Of a DNA stretch of 64,000 nucleotides, positions 40,751 through 53,244 are shown piece after piece. A model generated the notes under the pieces. It saw only the letters and a program-made list of their open reading frames with translations, did not search any database and was not told the origin of the DNA. The stretch is from NCBI RefSeq assembly GCF_023611925.1, contig NZ_CP091456.1:310001-374000 (forward strand), written 5' to 3'. Origin of the DNA: Avibacterium sp. 20-132 (GTDB lineage Bacteria > Pseudomonadota > Gammaproteobacteria > Enterobacterales > Pasteurellaceae). The first letter of the stretch is position 1. The number at the start of each line of letters is the position of its first letter. A program made the position numbers and the translations under genes.

Positions 40751-41218
40751 ATGAAAATCCAATTAATTGCGGTAGGCACAAAAATGCCTGCTTGGGTAAC
40801 CACAGGGTTTGAGGAATATCAACGCCGTTTTCCGAAAGATATGCCTTTTGAGCTAATTGAGATCCCAGCAGGGAAACGGGGTAAAAATGCGGATATTAAA
40901 CGCATTTTAGAGCAAGAAGGTAAAGCGATGCTCGCCGCTTGTGGACGCAATAAAATTGTCACTTTAGACATTCCCGGCAAGCCTTGGACAACCGAACAAC
41001 TGGCGCAACAGCTAGAAGGCTGGAAAAACGATGGTCGAGATTTATGCCTATTGATCGGCGGGCCTGAAGGGTTATCGCCAGAATGTAAAGCTGCCGCAGA
41101 GCAAAGCTGGTCGCTTTCCCCTTTAACTTTACCTCACCCTTTAGTGCGTGTGGTGGTCGCTGAAAGTTTGTATCGCGCTTGGTCGATTACGACTAATCAC
41201 CCTTATCATCGAGAGTAA
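40751..41218 (+). CDS. rlmH: 23S rRNA pseudouridine1915 N3-methyltransferase
   Basis: RlmH methylates pseudouridine 1915 in helix 69 of 23S rRNA on the 70S ribosome. The 155-residue SPOUT enzyme shows the SAM-binding knot [12 protein letters not shown] and the C-terminal [24 protein letters not shown]...PYHRE. Length matches. It starts with no gap after rsfS, as in the conserved rsfS-rlmH-mrdA-mrdB order. Confidence 0.97.
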   Translation: MKIQLIAVGTKMPAWVTTGFEEYQRRFPKDMPFELIEIPAGKRGKNADIKRILEQEGKAMLAACGRNKIVTLDIPGKPWTTEQLAQQLEGWKNDGRDLCLLIGGPEGLSPECKAAAEQSWSLSPLTLPHPLVRVVVAESLYRAWSITTNHPYHRE

Positions 41219-41221
41219 TCA

Positions 41222-43159
41222 ATGGATTTAAAGAAATTGCTTTCTCAGCCCACAATGGAGCCGATCCGCGATAAAAAAGCGGAACGTAATCTCTTTATCC
41301 GCCGCGCTTTGGTCTCTTTTTTAGGCGTGCTTGGGCTGTCTGCAATTTTGCTCACCAATTTATATCATCTGCAAGTTATCAATTATGATACTTATCAGAC
41401 CCGTTCTAATGGCAACCGTATCAAATTATTACCGTTGCCGCCAACACGGGGGTTAATTTACGATCGTTATGGCAAATTGTTAGCCGAAAACCTGACTTTT
41501 TTTGGCTTATATATCGTGCCAGAAAAAGTAGAAAATTTAGACCGCACTTTTGAACAGCTTAAGCCAATAGTGGGCTTAAATGAAGATGATATTGCTGATT
41601 TTAAAAAAGAGCGTCGTCGTTCTTCTCGCTATACATCCATTCTGCTCAAACCTGATCTCACTGAAGAACAGATCGCACGTTTTGCAGTAAACCAGCATCA
41701 ATTCCCAAGTTTATCTGTAAAACCTTACTTTAAGCGTCATTATTTATATGGCGAACCCCTCACGCATATTTTGGGTTATGTGGCAAAAATTAATGATAAA
41801 GATGTAGAACGCCTAAAAAAAGAAGAGAAATACGCCAATTATGCTGGCTCGCACAATATCGGCAAACTCGGTATCGAACGCTATTATGAAGAACAATTAC
41901 ACGGCGAAGTAGGCTTTGAAGAAGTGGAAATCAATAACCGTGGTAAAGTGATTCGTAAATTGCGTGAGCAACCTGCGGTGGCGGGGAAAAGCATTCATCT
42001 CACCATTGATTTAGAATTGCAACGTTATATCACGGATCTGCTGTCTGGATATAAGGGCGCTGTTGTTGTGTTAGATCCAAAAGATAGCAGCATTTTAGCG
42101 ATGGTTTCTACGCCAAGCTATGATAATAATTTATTTGTCGATGGCATTTCGGGTAAGGATTATAAACGTCTGCTTGAAGATCCAACACGCCCACTTTATA
42201 GTCGTGTTACACAAGGGGCTTATCCGCCGGCTTCCACCGTAAAACCTTTTATTGCTGTCGCGGGTTTGCAAGAAAATGTCATTACACCAAGTACCACGGT
42301 ATTTGATCCGGGCTATTGGATGTTGCCTAATAGCACCAAACGCTTCCGCGATTGGAAAAAATCTGGTCACGGCTACACCGATCTCAACAAGGCAATTACT
42401 GAATCTTCTGATACCTATTTTTATCAGCTCGCTTACAATATGGGCATTGATAAACTTTCCGGTTGGATGAAAGCCTTTGGCTTTGGGATGCCAACAGGGA
42501 TTGATATTCGTGAAGAAACCTCGGCGATTATGCCCTCTCGCGAATGGAAACAAAAACGTTATAAAAAGCCTTGGTTACAAGGCGATACCATTTCCGTCGG
42601 CATTGGGCAAGGTTATTGGACTGCAACACCATTGCAAGTAGCAAAAGCGCTAGCCGTACTGATTAATAATGGCAAGGTAAATACACCGCACTTAATGAAA
42701 GGGGTAGAAGGCTCTTTTTTTGAGCCTTATAAAGATCCCTTGCTGTATCCTGATATTGACGCAAATGAGAGTTATTGGGCGCAAGCAAAACGCGGTATGT
42801 ATAACGTGATTAATGCAAGCAATGGGACGGGGCGTAAGGCATTTGTAGGGACGAACTATCACGTTGCTGGGAAATCAGGCACCGCACAGGTTTTTAGCTT
42901 AAAAGAAAATCAAACCTATAATGCGAAATCCCTTAGTAAAGAATTACACGATCACGCGTGGTTCATCGGTTATGCGCCTTATGAAAAACCTCAAATGGTT
43001 GTGGCTGTTATTTTAGAAAATGCTGGGGGGGGCGGTAGCAACGCCGGTCCTGTGGTAAGAAAGATTATGGATTATTATCTTAATCAACGTCTTCCGCAAG
43101 TCAGTCAAATGGAAAATAAACAGAACGCCCCTCAACCCCAGCAAGAGGAAACAGAATAA
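41222..43159 (+). CDS. mrdA: Penicillin-binding protein 2, elongasome transpeptidase
   Basis: PBP2 is the peptidoglycan transpeptidase of cell elongation and works with RodA. The 645-residue protein has one N-terminal membrane helix (about 28-50), a non-catalytic dimerisation region, and the transpeptidase domain with Ser338-Thr-Val-Lys341 (PPASTVKP), SSD in [11 protein letters not shown], and Lys551-Ser-Gly-Thr. It follows rlmH by 3 nt and overlaps mrdB by one base. Confidence 0.97.
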   Translation: MDLKKLLSQPTMEPIRDKKAERNLFIRRALVSFLGVLGLSAILLTNLYHLQVINYDTYQTRSNGNRIKLLPLPPTRGLIYDRYGKLLAENLTFFGLYIVPEKVENLDRTFEQLKPIVGLNEDDIADFKKERRRSSRYTSILLKPDLTEEQIARFAVNQHQFPSLSVKPYFKRHYLYGEPLTHILGYVAKINDKDVERLKKEEKYANYAGSHNIGKLGIERYYEEQLHGEVGFEEVEINNRGKVIRKLREQPAVAGKSIHLTIDLELQRYITDLLSGYKGAVVVLDPKDSSILAMVSTPSYDNNLFVDGISGKDYKRLLEDPTRPLYSRVTQGAYPPASTVKPFIAVAGLQENVITPSTTVFDPGYWMLPNSTKRFRDWKKSGHGYTDLNKAITESSDTYFYQLAYNMGIDKLSGWMKAFGFGMPTGIDIREETSAIMPSREWKQKRYKKPWLQGDTISVGIGQGYWTATPLQVAKALAVLINNGKVNTPHLMKGVEGSFFEPYKDPLLYPDIDANESYWAQAKRGMYNVINASNGTGRKAFVGTNYHVAGKSGTAQVFSLKENQTYNAKSLSKELHDHAWFIGYAPYEKPQMVVAVILENAGGGGSNAGPVVRKIMDYYLNQRLPQVSQMENKQNAPQPQQEETE

Positions 43160-44274
43160 TGAGTGAAAAGAAAATCTGGCTCAACTTGTGGCAGCGTTTG
43201 CACATTGATTTCTGGCTATTTATCGGTCTGGTTATTATTTCAGCCTATGGGCTATTAGTGCTATACAGTGCTTCTGGCGGCAATGAAATAATGTTCCGTA
43301 ACCGCATCATTCAAGTTGTCTTGGGCTTTGTGGTGATGTTTGTGATGGCACAATTTTCTCCACGCTTTTATCAAGGGATTGCCCCTTATTTATTTGGCAT
43401 TGGTATTGTGTTACTGATTTTGGTAGATTTGGTAGGAACAACCAGTAAGGGCGCACAACGTTGGTTAGATCTCGGCTTGTTCCGTTTTCAACCCTCCGAA
43501 ATTGTTAAACTCGCTGTACCATTAATGGTGGCGGTCTATTTGGGGCAACGCCCACTTCCACCAACATTAAAACACACATTTATCGCCTTATTTATTATTA
43601 TTGTGCCTACTCTATTAGTGGCTATTCAGCCCGATTTAGGCACCTCTATTTTGGTCAGTGCCTCTGGTATTTTTGTTGTATTTCTTGCTGGAATGAGTTG
43701 GTGGCTGATTTTAATTGCGGTCATTGGGCTGGCTGGTTTTATTCCCATTATGTGGTTTTATCTTATGCACGATTATCAACGGACAAGGGTACTAACCTTG
43801 CTTGATCCTGAAAAAGATCCCCTTGGCGCGGGTTATCATATTTTGCAGTCGAAAATAGCCATTGGATCAGGTGGAATTTGGGGAAAAGGTTGGATGCAAG
43901 GGACACAATCGCAGTTAGAATTTCTTCCTGAACCTCATACGGATTTTATCTTTGCAGTATTGAGTGAAGAACACGGAATGATTGGTTTTGCCATTTTGAT
44001 GTGTCTTTATTTATTTATTGTAGCAAGAGGCTTAGTGATTGGTGTGGAAGCACAAAATGCTTTCGGGCGTACTCTTGTTGGGGCATTAACGCTGATCTTT
44101 TTTGTTTATGTTTTTGTCAATATCGGTATGGTCAGTGGCATTTTACCTGTCGTAGGCGTGCCATTACCTTTAGTAAGCTATGGTGGAACGTCTTTTGTCA
44201 CCTTAATGGCAGGGTTCGGTTTAATTATGTCCATTCATAGCCATAAAGAACATTTTTTTAGGGGAACTAAATAA
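43159..44274 (+). CDS. mrdB: Peptidoglycan glycosyltransferase RodA
   Basis: RodA is the SEDS-family polymerase of the elongasome. The 371-residue protein has about ten membrane helices, and conserved blocks [47 protein letters not shown], and [18 protein letters not shown] followed by SEEHG. It is translationally coupled to mrdA by a one-base overlap. Confidence 0.97.
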   Translation: MSEKKIWLNLWQRLHIDFWLFIGLVIISAYGLLVLYSASGGNEIMFRNRIIQVVLGFVVMFVMAQFSPRFYQGIAPYLFGIGIVLLILVDLVGTTSKGAQRWLDLGLFRFQPSEIVKLAVPLMVAVYLGQRPLPPTLKHTFIALFIIIVPTLLVAIQPDLGTSILVSASGIFVVFLAGMSWWLILIAVIGLAGFIPIMWFYLMHDYQRTRVLTLLDPEKDPLGAGYHILQSKIAIGSGGIWGKGWMQGTQSQLEFLPEPHTDFIFAVLSEEHGMIGFAILMCLYLFIVARGLVIGVEAQNAFGRTLVGALTLIFFVYVFVNIGMVSGILPVVGVPLPLVSYGGTSFVTLMAGFGLIMSIHSHKEHFFRGTK

Positions 44275-44332
44275 GAATTTGTTGTTCTTAACCTGTATTC
44301 CATCAAAATTTCGATTAAAGTGAATAACCAAA

Positions 44333-45169
44333 ATGAAATTAACACCAGTAATTAGACTCAGTATGGCGTTTTTACTCCTATTAGCGAGTGTAAATGGCTA
44401 TGCTGAAACGCAAAAATTGTATGGGGTAAAAGGCCCTAACCTGATCCACCAAAAAATGGCGGATAAAACCTATACCTATGTGGTAAATGGCGTCAGTTAT
44501 ACCACCAAACATCCTAGTACAGCAAAACATTATTCCAAAACAGGGGGCGCAAGTTACTACCATCAAAAATTTTCAGGGCGTAAAACCTCTAATGGGGAAT
44601 ATTATGATCCTAATCGTTATACCGCAGCACATAAGACCTTACCGCTAAACTCTTACGCGTTAGTAACCAATTTACGTAATGGCAGAAAAGTGATCGTAAA
44701 AATTAACGATCGAGGCCCTTTTGTAAAAGGAAGAATTATCGATCTTTCCCGTGTTGCGGCAAAAGAACTCGGGATTATTCATCGCGGTGTCGGACAGGTT
44801 CGTGTTGAAGCGTTACACGTTAGCGCGAAAGGAAAAATTCTTGGCGCGGGAACCCATACCCTTGCTAAAATGGCGAAAACCCCCGAGGCTACAAAACGTT
44901 TAGACTTATCGCCGGAACAAAGTGCGGTGCTTTCTGAGACACATTTTTCAGGTTATCACGTAAAAATGCTAAACTTAACCTATAAACAAGCGATACAAAT
45001 GGTGAAACAAGCAAAACGCTTAAAAGTCAAAACCAAAATTAGTTCAAATAAACAATCGCACAGTATTTTATTTGGACCATTCAAAACCAAAAGCGAAGCG
45101 CAACAATTAAAAGCTAAACTACATAAATTGAATGGAACAAAACCACTGATTATTTATCACCAAAAATAA
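44333..45169 (+). CDS. rlpA: RlpA-like septal ring protein with DPBB and SPOR domains
   Basis: RlpA is a lytic transglycosylase for stripped glycans at the septum. The 278-residue precursor has a signal peptide ending SVNGYA-ETQ, a double-psi beta-barrel domain (about 62-165, GGASYYHQKFSGRKTSNGE and VKINDRGPFVKGRIIDLS, with the Glu and Asp used for catalysis in the family), and a C-terminal SPOR-like domain (about 205-278) that targets denuded septal peptidoglycan. Unlike E. coli RlpA there is no lipobox cysteine, so this form should be soluble in the periplasm rather than a lipoprotein. Confidence 0.9.
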   Translation: MKLTPVIRLSMAFLLLLASVNGYAETQKLYGVKGPNLIHQKMADKTYTYVVNGVSYTTKHPSTAKHYSKTGGASYYHQKFSGRKTSNGEYYDPNRYTAAHKTLPLNSYALVTNLRNGRKVIVKINDRGPFVKGRIIDLSRVAAKELGIIHRGVGQVRVEALHVSAKGKILGAGTHTLAKMAKTPEATKRLDLSPEQSAVLSETHFSGYHVKMLNLTYKQAIQMVKQAKRLKVKTKISSNKQSHSILFGPFKTKSEAQQLKAKLHKLNGTKPLIIYHQK

Positions 45170-45195
45170 ATTTAACTCTATTTAGGACGTAATGA

Positions 45196-46386
45196 ATGAT
45201 GTTTAAATCTATGCTAAAAAAAACAAAAGTAGCACTTATCACCGCCACATTATGCGCGAGCCAAAATCTCTTCGCCGAAGAGATTCAATATGGCATTGCA
45301 GCGCCACAGCTCAATGCGCAAACCTATATTTTGATGGATTATAATTCTGGTGCGGTGTTAGCAGCATTGAATCCAGATCAACGTCAATATCCTGCTTCCC
45401 TCACAAAAATGATGACAAGCTATGTGGTGGGCGATGCCTTAAAACAAGGAAAAATTCATAATAACGATATTGTGACTATCGGTGAAAGTGCGTGGGGGAA
45501 AAATTTCCCCGGCTCATCAAAAATGTTTTTAAATTTAAATCAACAGGTTTCTGTGGCTGACTTAAATAAAGGCATTATTGTGGTCTCAGGTAATGATGCT
45601 TGTGTGGCGATGGCGGAACACGTTTCAGGATCTACGCAGAATTTTATTAATGCGATGAATAACTATGTGGAACAGTTTGGCTTGAAAAACACCCATTTCA
45701 CCACTGTACACGGTTTAGATGATGAAAATCAATATTCTTCAGCGCGTGATATGGCATTAATTGGCGCGCATATCATTCGTGATTTACCTGAAGAATATAA
45801 AATCTATGCGGAAAAAGAATTTACCTTCAATAAAATTCGCCAGCCAAATCGCAATGGCTTATTGTGGGATAAAACATTACACGTGGATGGTATGAAAACA
45901 GGACATACCGACAAAGCAGGCTATAACCTTGTGGCTTCGGCATTAGGCAACGGCAATATGCGTTTAATTTCTGTTGTAATGGGCGTACCAACTTACAAAG
46001 GCCGTGAAATTGAAAGCAAAAAATTATTACAATGGGGATTTGCTAACTTTGAAACCTTTAAAACATTAGAGGCCAACCAAGCCGTTTCCGAGCAAAGCGT
46101 TTATTATGGCGATAATAGCAAAGTGCAACTTGGCGTCTTGCAAGATCAATTTATCACCTTGCCAAAAGGTCGCCAAGCGGAAGTGAAAGCCCGTTATGAT
46201 TTAGATAAAAAATACCTTGAAGCCCCGTTAGCAAAAGGGCAAGTCGTGGGAAAAATCACCTATCAGCTTGATGGTAAAGATATTGCTAAAGTGGATTTAC
46301 AAGTAATGAATAACGTAGAAGAAGGCGGTTTCTTCGGCAAAATCTGGGATTGGTTAGTACTAACCGTAAAAAGTTTATTTAGCTAA
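45196..46386 (+). CDS. dacA: D-alanyl-D-alanine carboxypeptidase (PBP5/6 type)
   Basis: DacA removes the terminal D-Ala from peptidoglycan pentapeptides. The 396-residue precursor has a signal peptide (cleavage near LFAEE), and all penicillin-binding motifs: Ser68-Leu-Thr-Lys71, Ser131-Gly-Asn133, and KTG in DGMKTGHTDKAGY near 235. A C-terminal beta domain and an amphipathic end helix (FFGKIWDWLVLTVKSLFS) that anchors it to the inner membrane follow. It lies between rlpA and ybeD, the usual order. Confidence 0.96.
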   Translation: MMFKSMLKKTKVALITATLCASQNLFAEEIQYGIAAPQLNAQTYILMDYNSGAVLAALNPDQRQYPASLTKMMTSYVVGDALKQGKIHNNDIVTIGESAWGKNFPGSSKMFLNLNQQVSVADLNKGIIVVSGNDACVAMAEHVSGSTQNFINAMNNYVEQFGLKNTHFTTVHGLDDENQYSSARDMALIGAHIIRDLPEEYKIYAEKEFTFNKIRQPNRNGLLWDKTLHVDGMKTGHTDKAGYNLVASALGNGNMRLISVVMGVPTYKGREIESKKLLQWGFANFETFKTLEANQAVSEQSVYYGDNSKVQLGVLQDQFITLPKGRQAEVKARYDLDKKYLEAPLAKGQVVGKITYQLDGKDIAKVDLQVMNNVEEGGFFGKIWDWLVLTVKSLFS

Positions 46387-46427
46387 ACTTGAAATTCACA
46401 AAATCTTCCCAATCTAAAAGCTCAAAT

Positions 46428-46460
46428 GACCGCACTAAACAAAGTGCGGTCTAAATTTTT
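46428..46460 (+). terminator. Uptake-signal hairpin after dacA
   Basis: GACCGCACT (46428-46436) and AGTGCGGTC (46443-46451) make a 9-bp stem with a 6-nt loop, followed by TAAATTTTT. It is compact, and the T-tract is interrupted, so some read-through into ybeD is likely. Confidence 0.6.
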
Positions 46461-46480
46461 AACAAATTTGAGGATAAAAA

Positions 46481-46783
46481 ATGGCAGAACAAGAAAAAAT
46501 CGTAAAACTTGAAGATATTCCACAAAAGCAACTTAAAGATCTTCTTGAGTTCCCTTGTCATTTCACCTTTAAAGTCGTGGGTGCAAATCGCTCCGATTTA
46601 GCAGATGATGTGATTGCGGTAGTACAAAAATACGCTAAAGGGGATTATAATCCCCGTGAAAACCTCAGTGGAAAAGGCACATACAAATCCATTTCTGTGG
46701 ATATTGTGGCTGAAAATATTGAGCAAGTGGAAACGCTTTATAGCGAGCTTGCAAAAATTGACGGCGTAAGAATGGTGCTTTAA
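46481..46783 (+). CDS. ybeD: YbeD-like DUF493 protein (UPF0250)
   Basis: This 100-residue protein has an ACT-like alpha/beta fold, with the family blocks [16 protein letters not shown] and [16 protein letters not shown] and a C-terminal IDGVRMVL. Its function is unresolved, though its constant place before lipB in Gammaproteobacteria suggests a link with lipoate use. An AGGAT ribosome binding site precedes the start. It ends 26 bp before lipB. Confidence 0.93.
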   Translation: MAEQEKIVKLEDIPQKQLKDLLEFPCHFTFKVVGANRSDLADDVIAVVQKYAKGDYNPRENLSGKGTYKSISVDIVAENIEQVETLYSELAKIDGVRMVL

Positions 46784-46809
46784 TATCCATAAACAATAAG
46801 GCAAAGGCG

Positions 46810-47463
46810 ATGACCCAATCCATTATTATCCGTCAACTTGGCGTACAAGATTATCAAGAAATTTGGCATAAAATGCAGAAATTCACTGATGAGCGTGATG
46901 AAAATACCCAAGATGAAATCTGGCTAGTCCAGCACCCAGCAGTGTTTACCCAAGGTTCCGCAGGAAAACCAGAACATTTATTACAGCAAAGTACGATCCC
47001 AGTGGTGCAATCAGATCGTGGTGGGCAAATTACTTACCACGGATTGGGTCAGCAAATTATGTATGTCTTGATCGATATTAAACGCCTGAAAGCACAGGGT
47101 AAAGATCTCAATGTACGCCAATTAGTTACCGCACTTGAGCAATCCGTCGTGCAAACGCTAGCAGATTATGGCATTGAAGGCTATCCTAAAGCCGATGCGC
47201 CCGGGGTGTATGTCGCAGAGAAAAAAATCTGCTCTTTGGGATTACGTATTCGCAAAGGTTGCTCCTTCCATGGTCTCGCGCTAAATATTAATATGGATCT
47301 CACGCCTTTCTTATACATCAATCCTTGTGGTTATGCGGGGCTTGAAATGTGTCAAATGGCAGATTTTATCCCTCACAGTGAGGCTAAGCCAGACAAGGTT
47401 TCGCCCAAATTAGTTACACACTTCACCCAATTATTAGGGTATAATTCCGTAACAAATTCTTAA
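46810..47463 (+). CDS. lipB: Octanoyl-[acyl carrier protein]-protein N-octanoyltransferase
   Basis: LipB moves octanoate from ACP to lipoyl domains, the first step of lipoate assembly. The 217-residue enzyme has [12 protein letters not shown], then [21 protein letters not shown] with the conserved lysine region, and [14 protein letters not shown] with the catalytic cysteine. It is followed by lipA after 17 bp. Confidence 0.97.
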   Translation: MTQSIIIRQLGVQDYQEIWHKMQKFTDERDENTQDEIWLVQHPAVFTQGSAGKPEHLLQQSTIPVVQSDRGGQITYHGLGQQIMYVLIDIKRLKAQGKDLNVRQLVTALEQSVVQTLADYGIEGYPKADAPGVYVAEKKICSLGLRIRKGCSFHGLALNINMDLTPFLYINPCGYAGLEMCQMADFIPHSEAKPDKVSPKLVTHFTQLLGYNSVTNS

Positions 47464-47480
47464 CAAAAATAGGATCATTA

Positions 47481-48443
47481 ATGGCAACTCCTTTTAAAAT
47501 GGAACGTGGCGTAAAATATCGTGATGCTGCAAAAACGTCCATTATCCCAGTAAAAAATATTGATCCCAACCAGCCTTTATTAAAAAAGCCTGAGTGGATG
47601 AAAATTAAACTTCCAGCCAATTCAGCGAAAATTGACAGTATCAAAAATGGAATGCGTCGCCACGGTTTGCATTCTGTGTGTGAAGAGGCATCTTGCCCTA
47701 ACTTGCACGAATGTTTTAACCACGGCACGGCGACCTTTATGATCTTAGGCGCAATTTGTACCCGCCGCTGCCCATTTTGTGATGTGGCACACGGTAAACC
47801 TTTGCCACCCGATCCAGAAGAACCGCGTAAACTCGCAGAGACAATTCAGGATATGAAATTGCGCTATGTGGTGATTACCTCAGTGGATCGTGATGATCTA
47901 CCAGATCGCGGTGCAGGTCATTTTGCAGAATGCGTGAAAGAAATCCGCCAGCTCAATCCCGGAATCAAAATTGAAATCCTTGTACCTGATTTCCGCGGAC
48001 GTATTGAACAGGCGCTTGAAAAATTAAAAGATAATCCGCCTGATGTGTTCAACCACAACTTGGAAAATGTACCACGCTTATATCGTGATATCCGCCCAGG
48101 GGCAGATTATGAATGGTCGCTTAAATTATTGCGTGAATTTAAAGCAATGTTCCCTGATATTCCAACCAAATCAGGCTTAATGGTCGGCTTAGGCGAAACC
48201 AACGAAGAAATTTTGCAAGTGATGCAAGATTTACGCACTAACGGTGTAACAATGCTAACCTTGGGACAATATTTGCAACCAAGTCGACATCATTTACCTG
48301 TGGCACGCTATGTTCCTCCTGAGGAATTTGATGCGTTTCGTGATAAAGCCAATGCAATGGGCTTTGAACACGCTGCCTGTGGGCCTTTCGTGCGTTCTTC
48401 TTACCACGCAGACTTACAAGCAAAAGGGGAATTAGTAAAATAA
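47481..48443 (+). CDS. lipA: Lipoyl synthase
   Basis: LipA is a radical SAM enzyme that inserts two sulfurs into protein-bound octanoate. The 320-residue protein has two cluster motifs: [12 protein letters not shown] (auxiliary [4Fe-4S]) and CTRRCPFC (SAM cluster, CXXXCXXC). The C-terminal [14 protein letters not shown] holds the serine ligand typical of the family. It follows lipB. Confidence 0.97.
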   Translation: MATPFKMERGVKYRDAAKTSIIPVKNIDPNQPLLKKPEWMKIKLPANSAKIDSIKNGMRRHGLHSVCEEASCPNLHECFNHGTATFMILGAICTRRCPFCDVAHGKPLPPDPEEPRKLAETIQDMKLRYVVITSVDRDDLPDRGAGHFAECVKEIRQLNPGIKIEILVPDFRGRIEQALEKLKDNPPDVFNHNLENVPRLYRDIRPGADYEWSLKLLREFKAMFPDIPTKSGLMVGLGETNEEILQVMQDLRTNGVTMLTLGQYLQPSRHHLPVARYVPPEEFDAFRDKANAMGFEHAACGPFVRSSYHADLQAKGELVK

Positions 48444-48475
48444 TTTCACAGACACTTTCGCATTTTCTGCATATA

Positions 48476-48517
48476 TTAAGTGCGGTAGAAAATTTCAATA
48501 TTTTTCACCGCACTTAA
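48476..48517 (+). repeat. Inverted uptake-signal pair between lipA and rho
   Basis: TTAAGTGCGGT (48476-48486) and ACCGCACTTAA (48507-48517) pair over 11 bp with a 20-nt loop. No T-tract follows, so termination here would be weak. The remaining 160 bp before rho are AT-rich leader without another clear signal. Confidence 0.6.
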
Positions 48518-48677
48518 CTAGAATTAATATCACTAAATGATTTTCCCACAATTTTTTATTATTTATCCCTTTATTATCTAGACATCACCGTCATTTAATG
48601 GTAATTTTACACCCATTCAATATTCAAACATCTTCATAAAAATTCATTTTCCAATCTAACCAACATTTCAAATTATT

Positions 48678-49940
48678 ATGCATTTAACAGAACTAAAAAA
48701 TACGCCCGTTTCTGATCTTGTGAAACTCGGTGAAGAACAAATGGGTTTAGAAAATCTAGCTCGTTTACGTAAACAAGATATTGTTTTCGCTATCCTAAAA
48801 CAACACGCTAAAAGCGGTGAAGATATTTTCGGTGGCGGTGTGTTAGAAATCCTTCCAGATGGTTTTGGTTTCTTACGTTCCGCCGATAGCTCCTACCTCG
48901 CAGGTCCTGACGACATCTATGTTTCTCCAAGCCAAATTCGCCGTTTCAACTTACAAACTGGGGATAAAATTGAGGGAAAAATTCGTCCACCAAAAGAAGG
49001 CGAACGTTATTTTGCCTTGCTAAAAGTCGATCAAGTAAATGATGACAAACCTGAAGTTTCACGTAGCAAAATTTTATTTGAAAATTTAACCCCACTTCAC
49101 GCCAATTCTCGTTTAAGAATGGAACGTGGTAATGGTTCAACCGAAGATCTCACCGCACGTATTTTAGATTTAGCCTCCCCGATTGGAAAAGGACAACGTG
49201 GCTTAATCGTTGCTCCACCAAAAGCGGGTAAAACAATGTTGCTACAAAACATTGCACAAAGCATCACTCACAACTATCCAGAGTGTGAGCTTATCGTTTT
49301 ATTAATTGACGAACGTCCAGAAGAAGTAACTGAAATGCAACGTTCAGTAAAAGGTGAAGTGATTGCGTCAACCTTCGATGAACCCGCTTCTCGCCACGTT
49401 CAGGTAGCTGAAATGGTTATCGAAAAAGCAAAACGCTTGGTCGAACACAAAAAAGATGTGGTGATTTTATTAGATAGTATCACTCGCCTTGCCCGAGCTT
49501 ATAACACCGTAACACCAGCTTCAGGTAAGATTCTTTCTGGTGGTGTAGATGCCAACGCATTACATCGCCCAAAACGTTTCTTCGGTGCGGCCCGTAATGT
49601 AGAAGAAGGGGGAAGTTTAACCATTATCGCGACCGCACTTGTGGATACAGGGTCAAAAATGGACGAAGTGATCTTTGAAGAATTTAAAGGAACGGGGAAT
49701 ATGGAGTTACATCTTTCACGTAAAATTGCTGAAAAACGCGTCTTCCCAGCCATTGACTTTAACCGTTCAGGTACACGTAAAGAAGACTTACTCACTACCC
49801 CTGATGAACTACAAAAAATGTGGATTCTACGCAAAATCCTTAACCCAATGGGTGAAGTGGAAGCAATGGAATTCCTTATTGATAAGCTCGCCGTTGCCAA
49901 AACTAACGAAGAGTTTTTTGAAATTATGAAACGTTCGTAA
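48678..49940 (+). CDS. rho: Transcription termination factor Rho
   Basis: Rho is the hexameric RNA helicase that ends untranslated transcripts. The 420-residue protein has an N-terminal helical region, an OB-fold RNA-binding domain (about 50-125, [23 protein letters not shown]), and an ATPase domain with Walker A PPKAGKT at 180-186, DERPEEVT, and Walker B VVILLDS. The arginine finger region RLARAYNTV and Q/R loops are present. It stands as a single gene with its own terminator and a leader of about 230 bp after lipA, where autogenous control would be expected. Confidence 0.97.
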   Translation: MHLTELKNTPVSDLVKLGEEQMGLENLARLRKQDIVFAILKQHAKSGEDIFGGGVLEILPDGFGFLRSADSSYLAGPDDIYVSPSQIRRFNLQTGDKIEGKIRPPKEGERYFALLKVDQVNDDKPEVSRSKILFENLTPLHANSRLRMERGNGSTEDLTARILDLASPIGKGQRGLIVAPPKAGKTMLLQNIAQSITHNYPECELIVLLIDERPEEVTEMQRSVKGEVIASTFDEPASRHVQVAEMVIEKAKRLVEHKKDVVILLDSITRLARAYNTVTPASGKILSGGVDANALHRPKRFFGAARNVEEGGSLTIIATALVDTGSKMDEVIFEEFKGTGNMELHLSRKIAEKRVFPAIDFNRSGTRKEDLLTTPDELQKMWILRKILNPMGEVEAMEFLIDKLAVAKTNEEFFEIMKRS

Positions 49941-49949
49941 ATCGATTAA

Positions 49950-49980
49950 AAAAACCTCGTTTAATACGAGGTTTTTCTTT
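49950..49980. terminator. Terminator after rho
   Basis: AAAAACCTCGT (49950-49960), loop TTAAT, ACGAGGTTTTT (49966-49976): an 11-bp perfect stem with A and T tracts, so it can work for both rho and the converging argD transcript. Confidence 0.88.
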
Positions 49981-49993
49981 GCTATTTAATCTA

Positions 49994-51205
<1,212 letters not shown>

Positions 51206-51263
51206 TTAAATTCAATGCTAGAAATGTGGGTTAGCATAAGCCAAAGTAAATATTTAATCAAAT

Positions 51264-51283
51264 AATTTGAATAAAAAATCACA
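51264..51283 (-). promoter_or_regulatory. Possible ArgR box upstream of argD
   Basis: TTTGAATAAAAAATCACA resembles the ARG-box core TGAATAAAAATTCA, with a second AT-rich TAAATATTTAATCAAAT about 20 bp further towards argD. Tandem boxes at this spacing are usual for ArgR hexamers. The match in the second half-sites is incomplete. Confidence 0.33.
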
Positions 51284-51492
51284 TAAAATAAAAATCTTAT
51301 CTTGTTAAGATCACCACTAAAACATCAAACAAGGAGCGTAAAATAAAGAAGATAGGGAGGATAAAGCAAAGTGATGGGTGGTATTATTTTAAGCTGAAAA
51401 TGGGATATTTGATTTTTTTATTCAAAGATAAAATGATTGATATATAAACATCAAGTAGAATTTTTATCACATAGATCTAATGAATGACAATA

Positions 51493-51523
51493 AAAAAGCA
51501 GATCCAACAAAGATCTGCTTTTT
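51493..51523 (-). terminator. Terminator after tsf
   Basis: AAAAAAGCAGATC region: a 12-bp stem from 51493-51504 and 51512-51523 (AAAAAGCAGATC versus its exact complement) with a 7-nt loop and a run of T on the minus strand. Confidence 0.88.
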
Positions 51524-51539
51524 CTGTTCTCAGCAATAA

Positions 51540-52385
51540 TTATTTAGTCATTGCTGCAACTTCTGCGGCGAAGTCAGTTTCTACTTTTTCGATACCTTCA
51601 CCTACTTCAAAGCGTAAGAATGAAACAACTTCTGCGCCTTTTTCTTTTAATAGATCGCCAACGGATTTAGATGGATCCATTACGAATGGTTGACCTGTTA
51701 AAGAAACTTCACCTGTGAATTTCTTCATACGGCCTTCAACCATTTTCTCAGCGATTTCACGTGGTTTACCTGATTGCATTGCGATATCCACTTGGATTTG
51801 ACGCTCGTGCTCTACTACGTCTGCAGGTACATCACTTGGGTTAACATATTCTGGACGACTTGCTGCAACGTGCATTGCAACGTGTTTTACTAATTCTTCA
51901 TCAGCGTTTGCAGCACCCACTAATACGCCAATTTTCGCACCATGTAAGTATGAACCTATTACAGGCGCTTGCACTGAACCAACACGGCGGATTGTCATAT
52001 TCTCACCGATTTTTGCAACTAATGCTGCACGTTTTTCTTCAAATTCAGCTTGTAACGCTTCGATTGTAACGCCTTTGTTGTTTAATGCGTAATCTGCAAC
52101 TTCATTCGCTAAACCTAAGAAACCTGCATCTTTAGCTACGAAGTCAGTTTCACAGTTCATTTCAATCATTACACCATAGTCACCAGCAACACGGGCGATA
52201 ATAACCCCTTCAGCTGCAACACGGCCTGCTTTTTTCGCCGCTTTTGCTTGACCTGATTTACGCATATTATCAATTGCTAATTCGATATCGCCATTTGCTT
52301 CTACTAACGCTTTTTTACATTCCATCATACCAGCGCCAGTACGATCACGAAGTTCTTTTACTAAAGATGCTGTAATTTCAGCCAT
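51540..52385 (-). CDS. tsf: Elongation factor Ts
   Basis: EF-Ts is the nucleotide exchange factor for EF-Tu. I start at the ATG at 52385 ([19 protein letters not shown], 281 residues), with GAGGA well placed upstream; the longer frame to 52454 reads through the terminator-like hairpin after rpsB. The N-terminal UBA-like part and the [10 protein letters not shown] motif, which contacts EF-Tu, are clear. It follows rpsB, the universal order. Confidence 0.97.
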   Translation of the reverse strand: MAEITASLVKELRDRTGAGMMECKKALVEANGDIELAIDNMRKSGQAKAAKKAGRVAAEGVIIARVAGDYGVMIEMNCETDFVAKDAGFLGLANEVADYALNNKGVTIEALQAEFEEKRAALVAKIGENMTIRRVGSVQAPVIGSYLHGAKIGVLVGAANADEELVKHVAMHVAASRPEYVNPSDVPADVVEHERQIQVDIAMQSGKPREIAEKMVEGRMKKFTGEVSLTGQPFVMDPSKSVGDLLKEKGAEVVSFLRFEVGEGIEKVETDFAAEVAAMTK

Positions 52386-52436
52386 TTTAAAATCCTCTAT
52401 CCACAAAATTTGGTGCGATTTTTGACCGCACTTATG

Positions 52437-52465
52437 TAAAAAAGCAGGGAACATAAGCCCCTGCT
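52437..52465 (-). terminator. Attenuator-like terminator between rpsB and tsf
   Basis: On the minus strand AGCAGGG (52465-52459) pairs with CCCTGCT (52449-52443) around a 9-nt loop, followed by TTTTTT. A partial terminator at this place is well known in the E. coli rpsB-tsf operon. Confidence 0.7.
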
Positions 52466-52515
52466 AACCAATTAATCGTTGTGATTAATAAGGGCTTTCG
52501 CCGCATTCACCTGAA

Positions 52516-53244
52516 TTATTCAGCCGCTTCTGCTTCAGCAAATTTTTCTTCGGTTACCACTTCTTGTTGGCGACCTTCTTTTACTGCTGCCGCTGCTGCT
52601 GCAAGATATAGTTGAATTGCACGCGCTGCATCATCGTTACCTGGGATAACAAAATCAACACCATCAGGTGTAGAATTTGTATCAACTACAGCAAATACAG
52701 GAATTCCTAAATTATTTGCTTCTTTGATTGCGATGTGTTCGTGATCTGCACCGATAACAAATAATGCATCAGGAAGACCCGCCATATCTTTGATACCACC
52801 AAGGCTTAATTCAAGTTTTTCCATCTCACGGCTACGCATTAATGCTTCTTTCTTAGTTAATTTATCGAAAGTACCATCTTGAGATTGGGTTTCTAAATCT
52901 TTTAAGCGTTTGATTGATTGACGCACTGTTTTCCAGTTAGTCAACATACCACCTAACCAACGGTGGTTTACATAATATTGCTGACAGTCTAATGCTGCTG
53001 CTTTCACTGCTTCACTTGCTGCACGTTTTGTACCAACAAATAAGATTTTACCGTTGTTGCCCGCAATACGAGTTAATTCTGCTAGTGCAGCATTAAACAT
53101 TGGAACGGTTTTTTCAAGGTTGATGATATGAACACCGTTGCGTGGTCCGAAAATGAATGGTTTCATTTTTGGGTTCCAGTAACGAGTTTGGTGACCGAAG
53201 TGAACGCCAGCTTGTAGCATTTCGCGCATTGAAACTTGTGCCAT
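52516..53244 (-). CDS. rpsB: Ribosomal protein uS2
   Basis: S2 is a structural protein of the 30S subunit. The start is the ATG at 53244 ([20 protein letters not shown], 242 residues), preceded by an AAAGGAAAA ribosome binding site; the in-frame extension to 53307 is inside the structured leader. The core blocks [13 protein letters not shown] and [14 protein letters not shown] are typical. An alanine/glutamate-rich C-terminal tail ends the protein. It is followed by tsf. Confidence 0.97.
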   Translation of the reverse strand: MAQVSMREMLQAGVHFGHQTRYWNPKMKPFIFGPRNGVHIINLEKTVPMFNAALAELTRIAGNNGKILFVGTKRAASEAVKAAALDCQQYYVNHRWLGGMLTNWKTVRQSIKRLKDLETQSQDGTFDKLTKKEALMRSREMEKLELSLGGIKDMAGLPDALFVIGADHEHIAIKEANNLGIPVFAVVDTNSTPDGVDFVIPGNDDAARAIQLYLAAAAAAVKEGRQQEVVTEEKFAEAEAAE

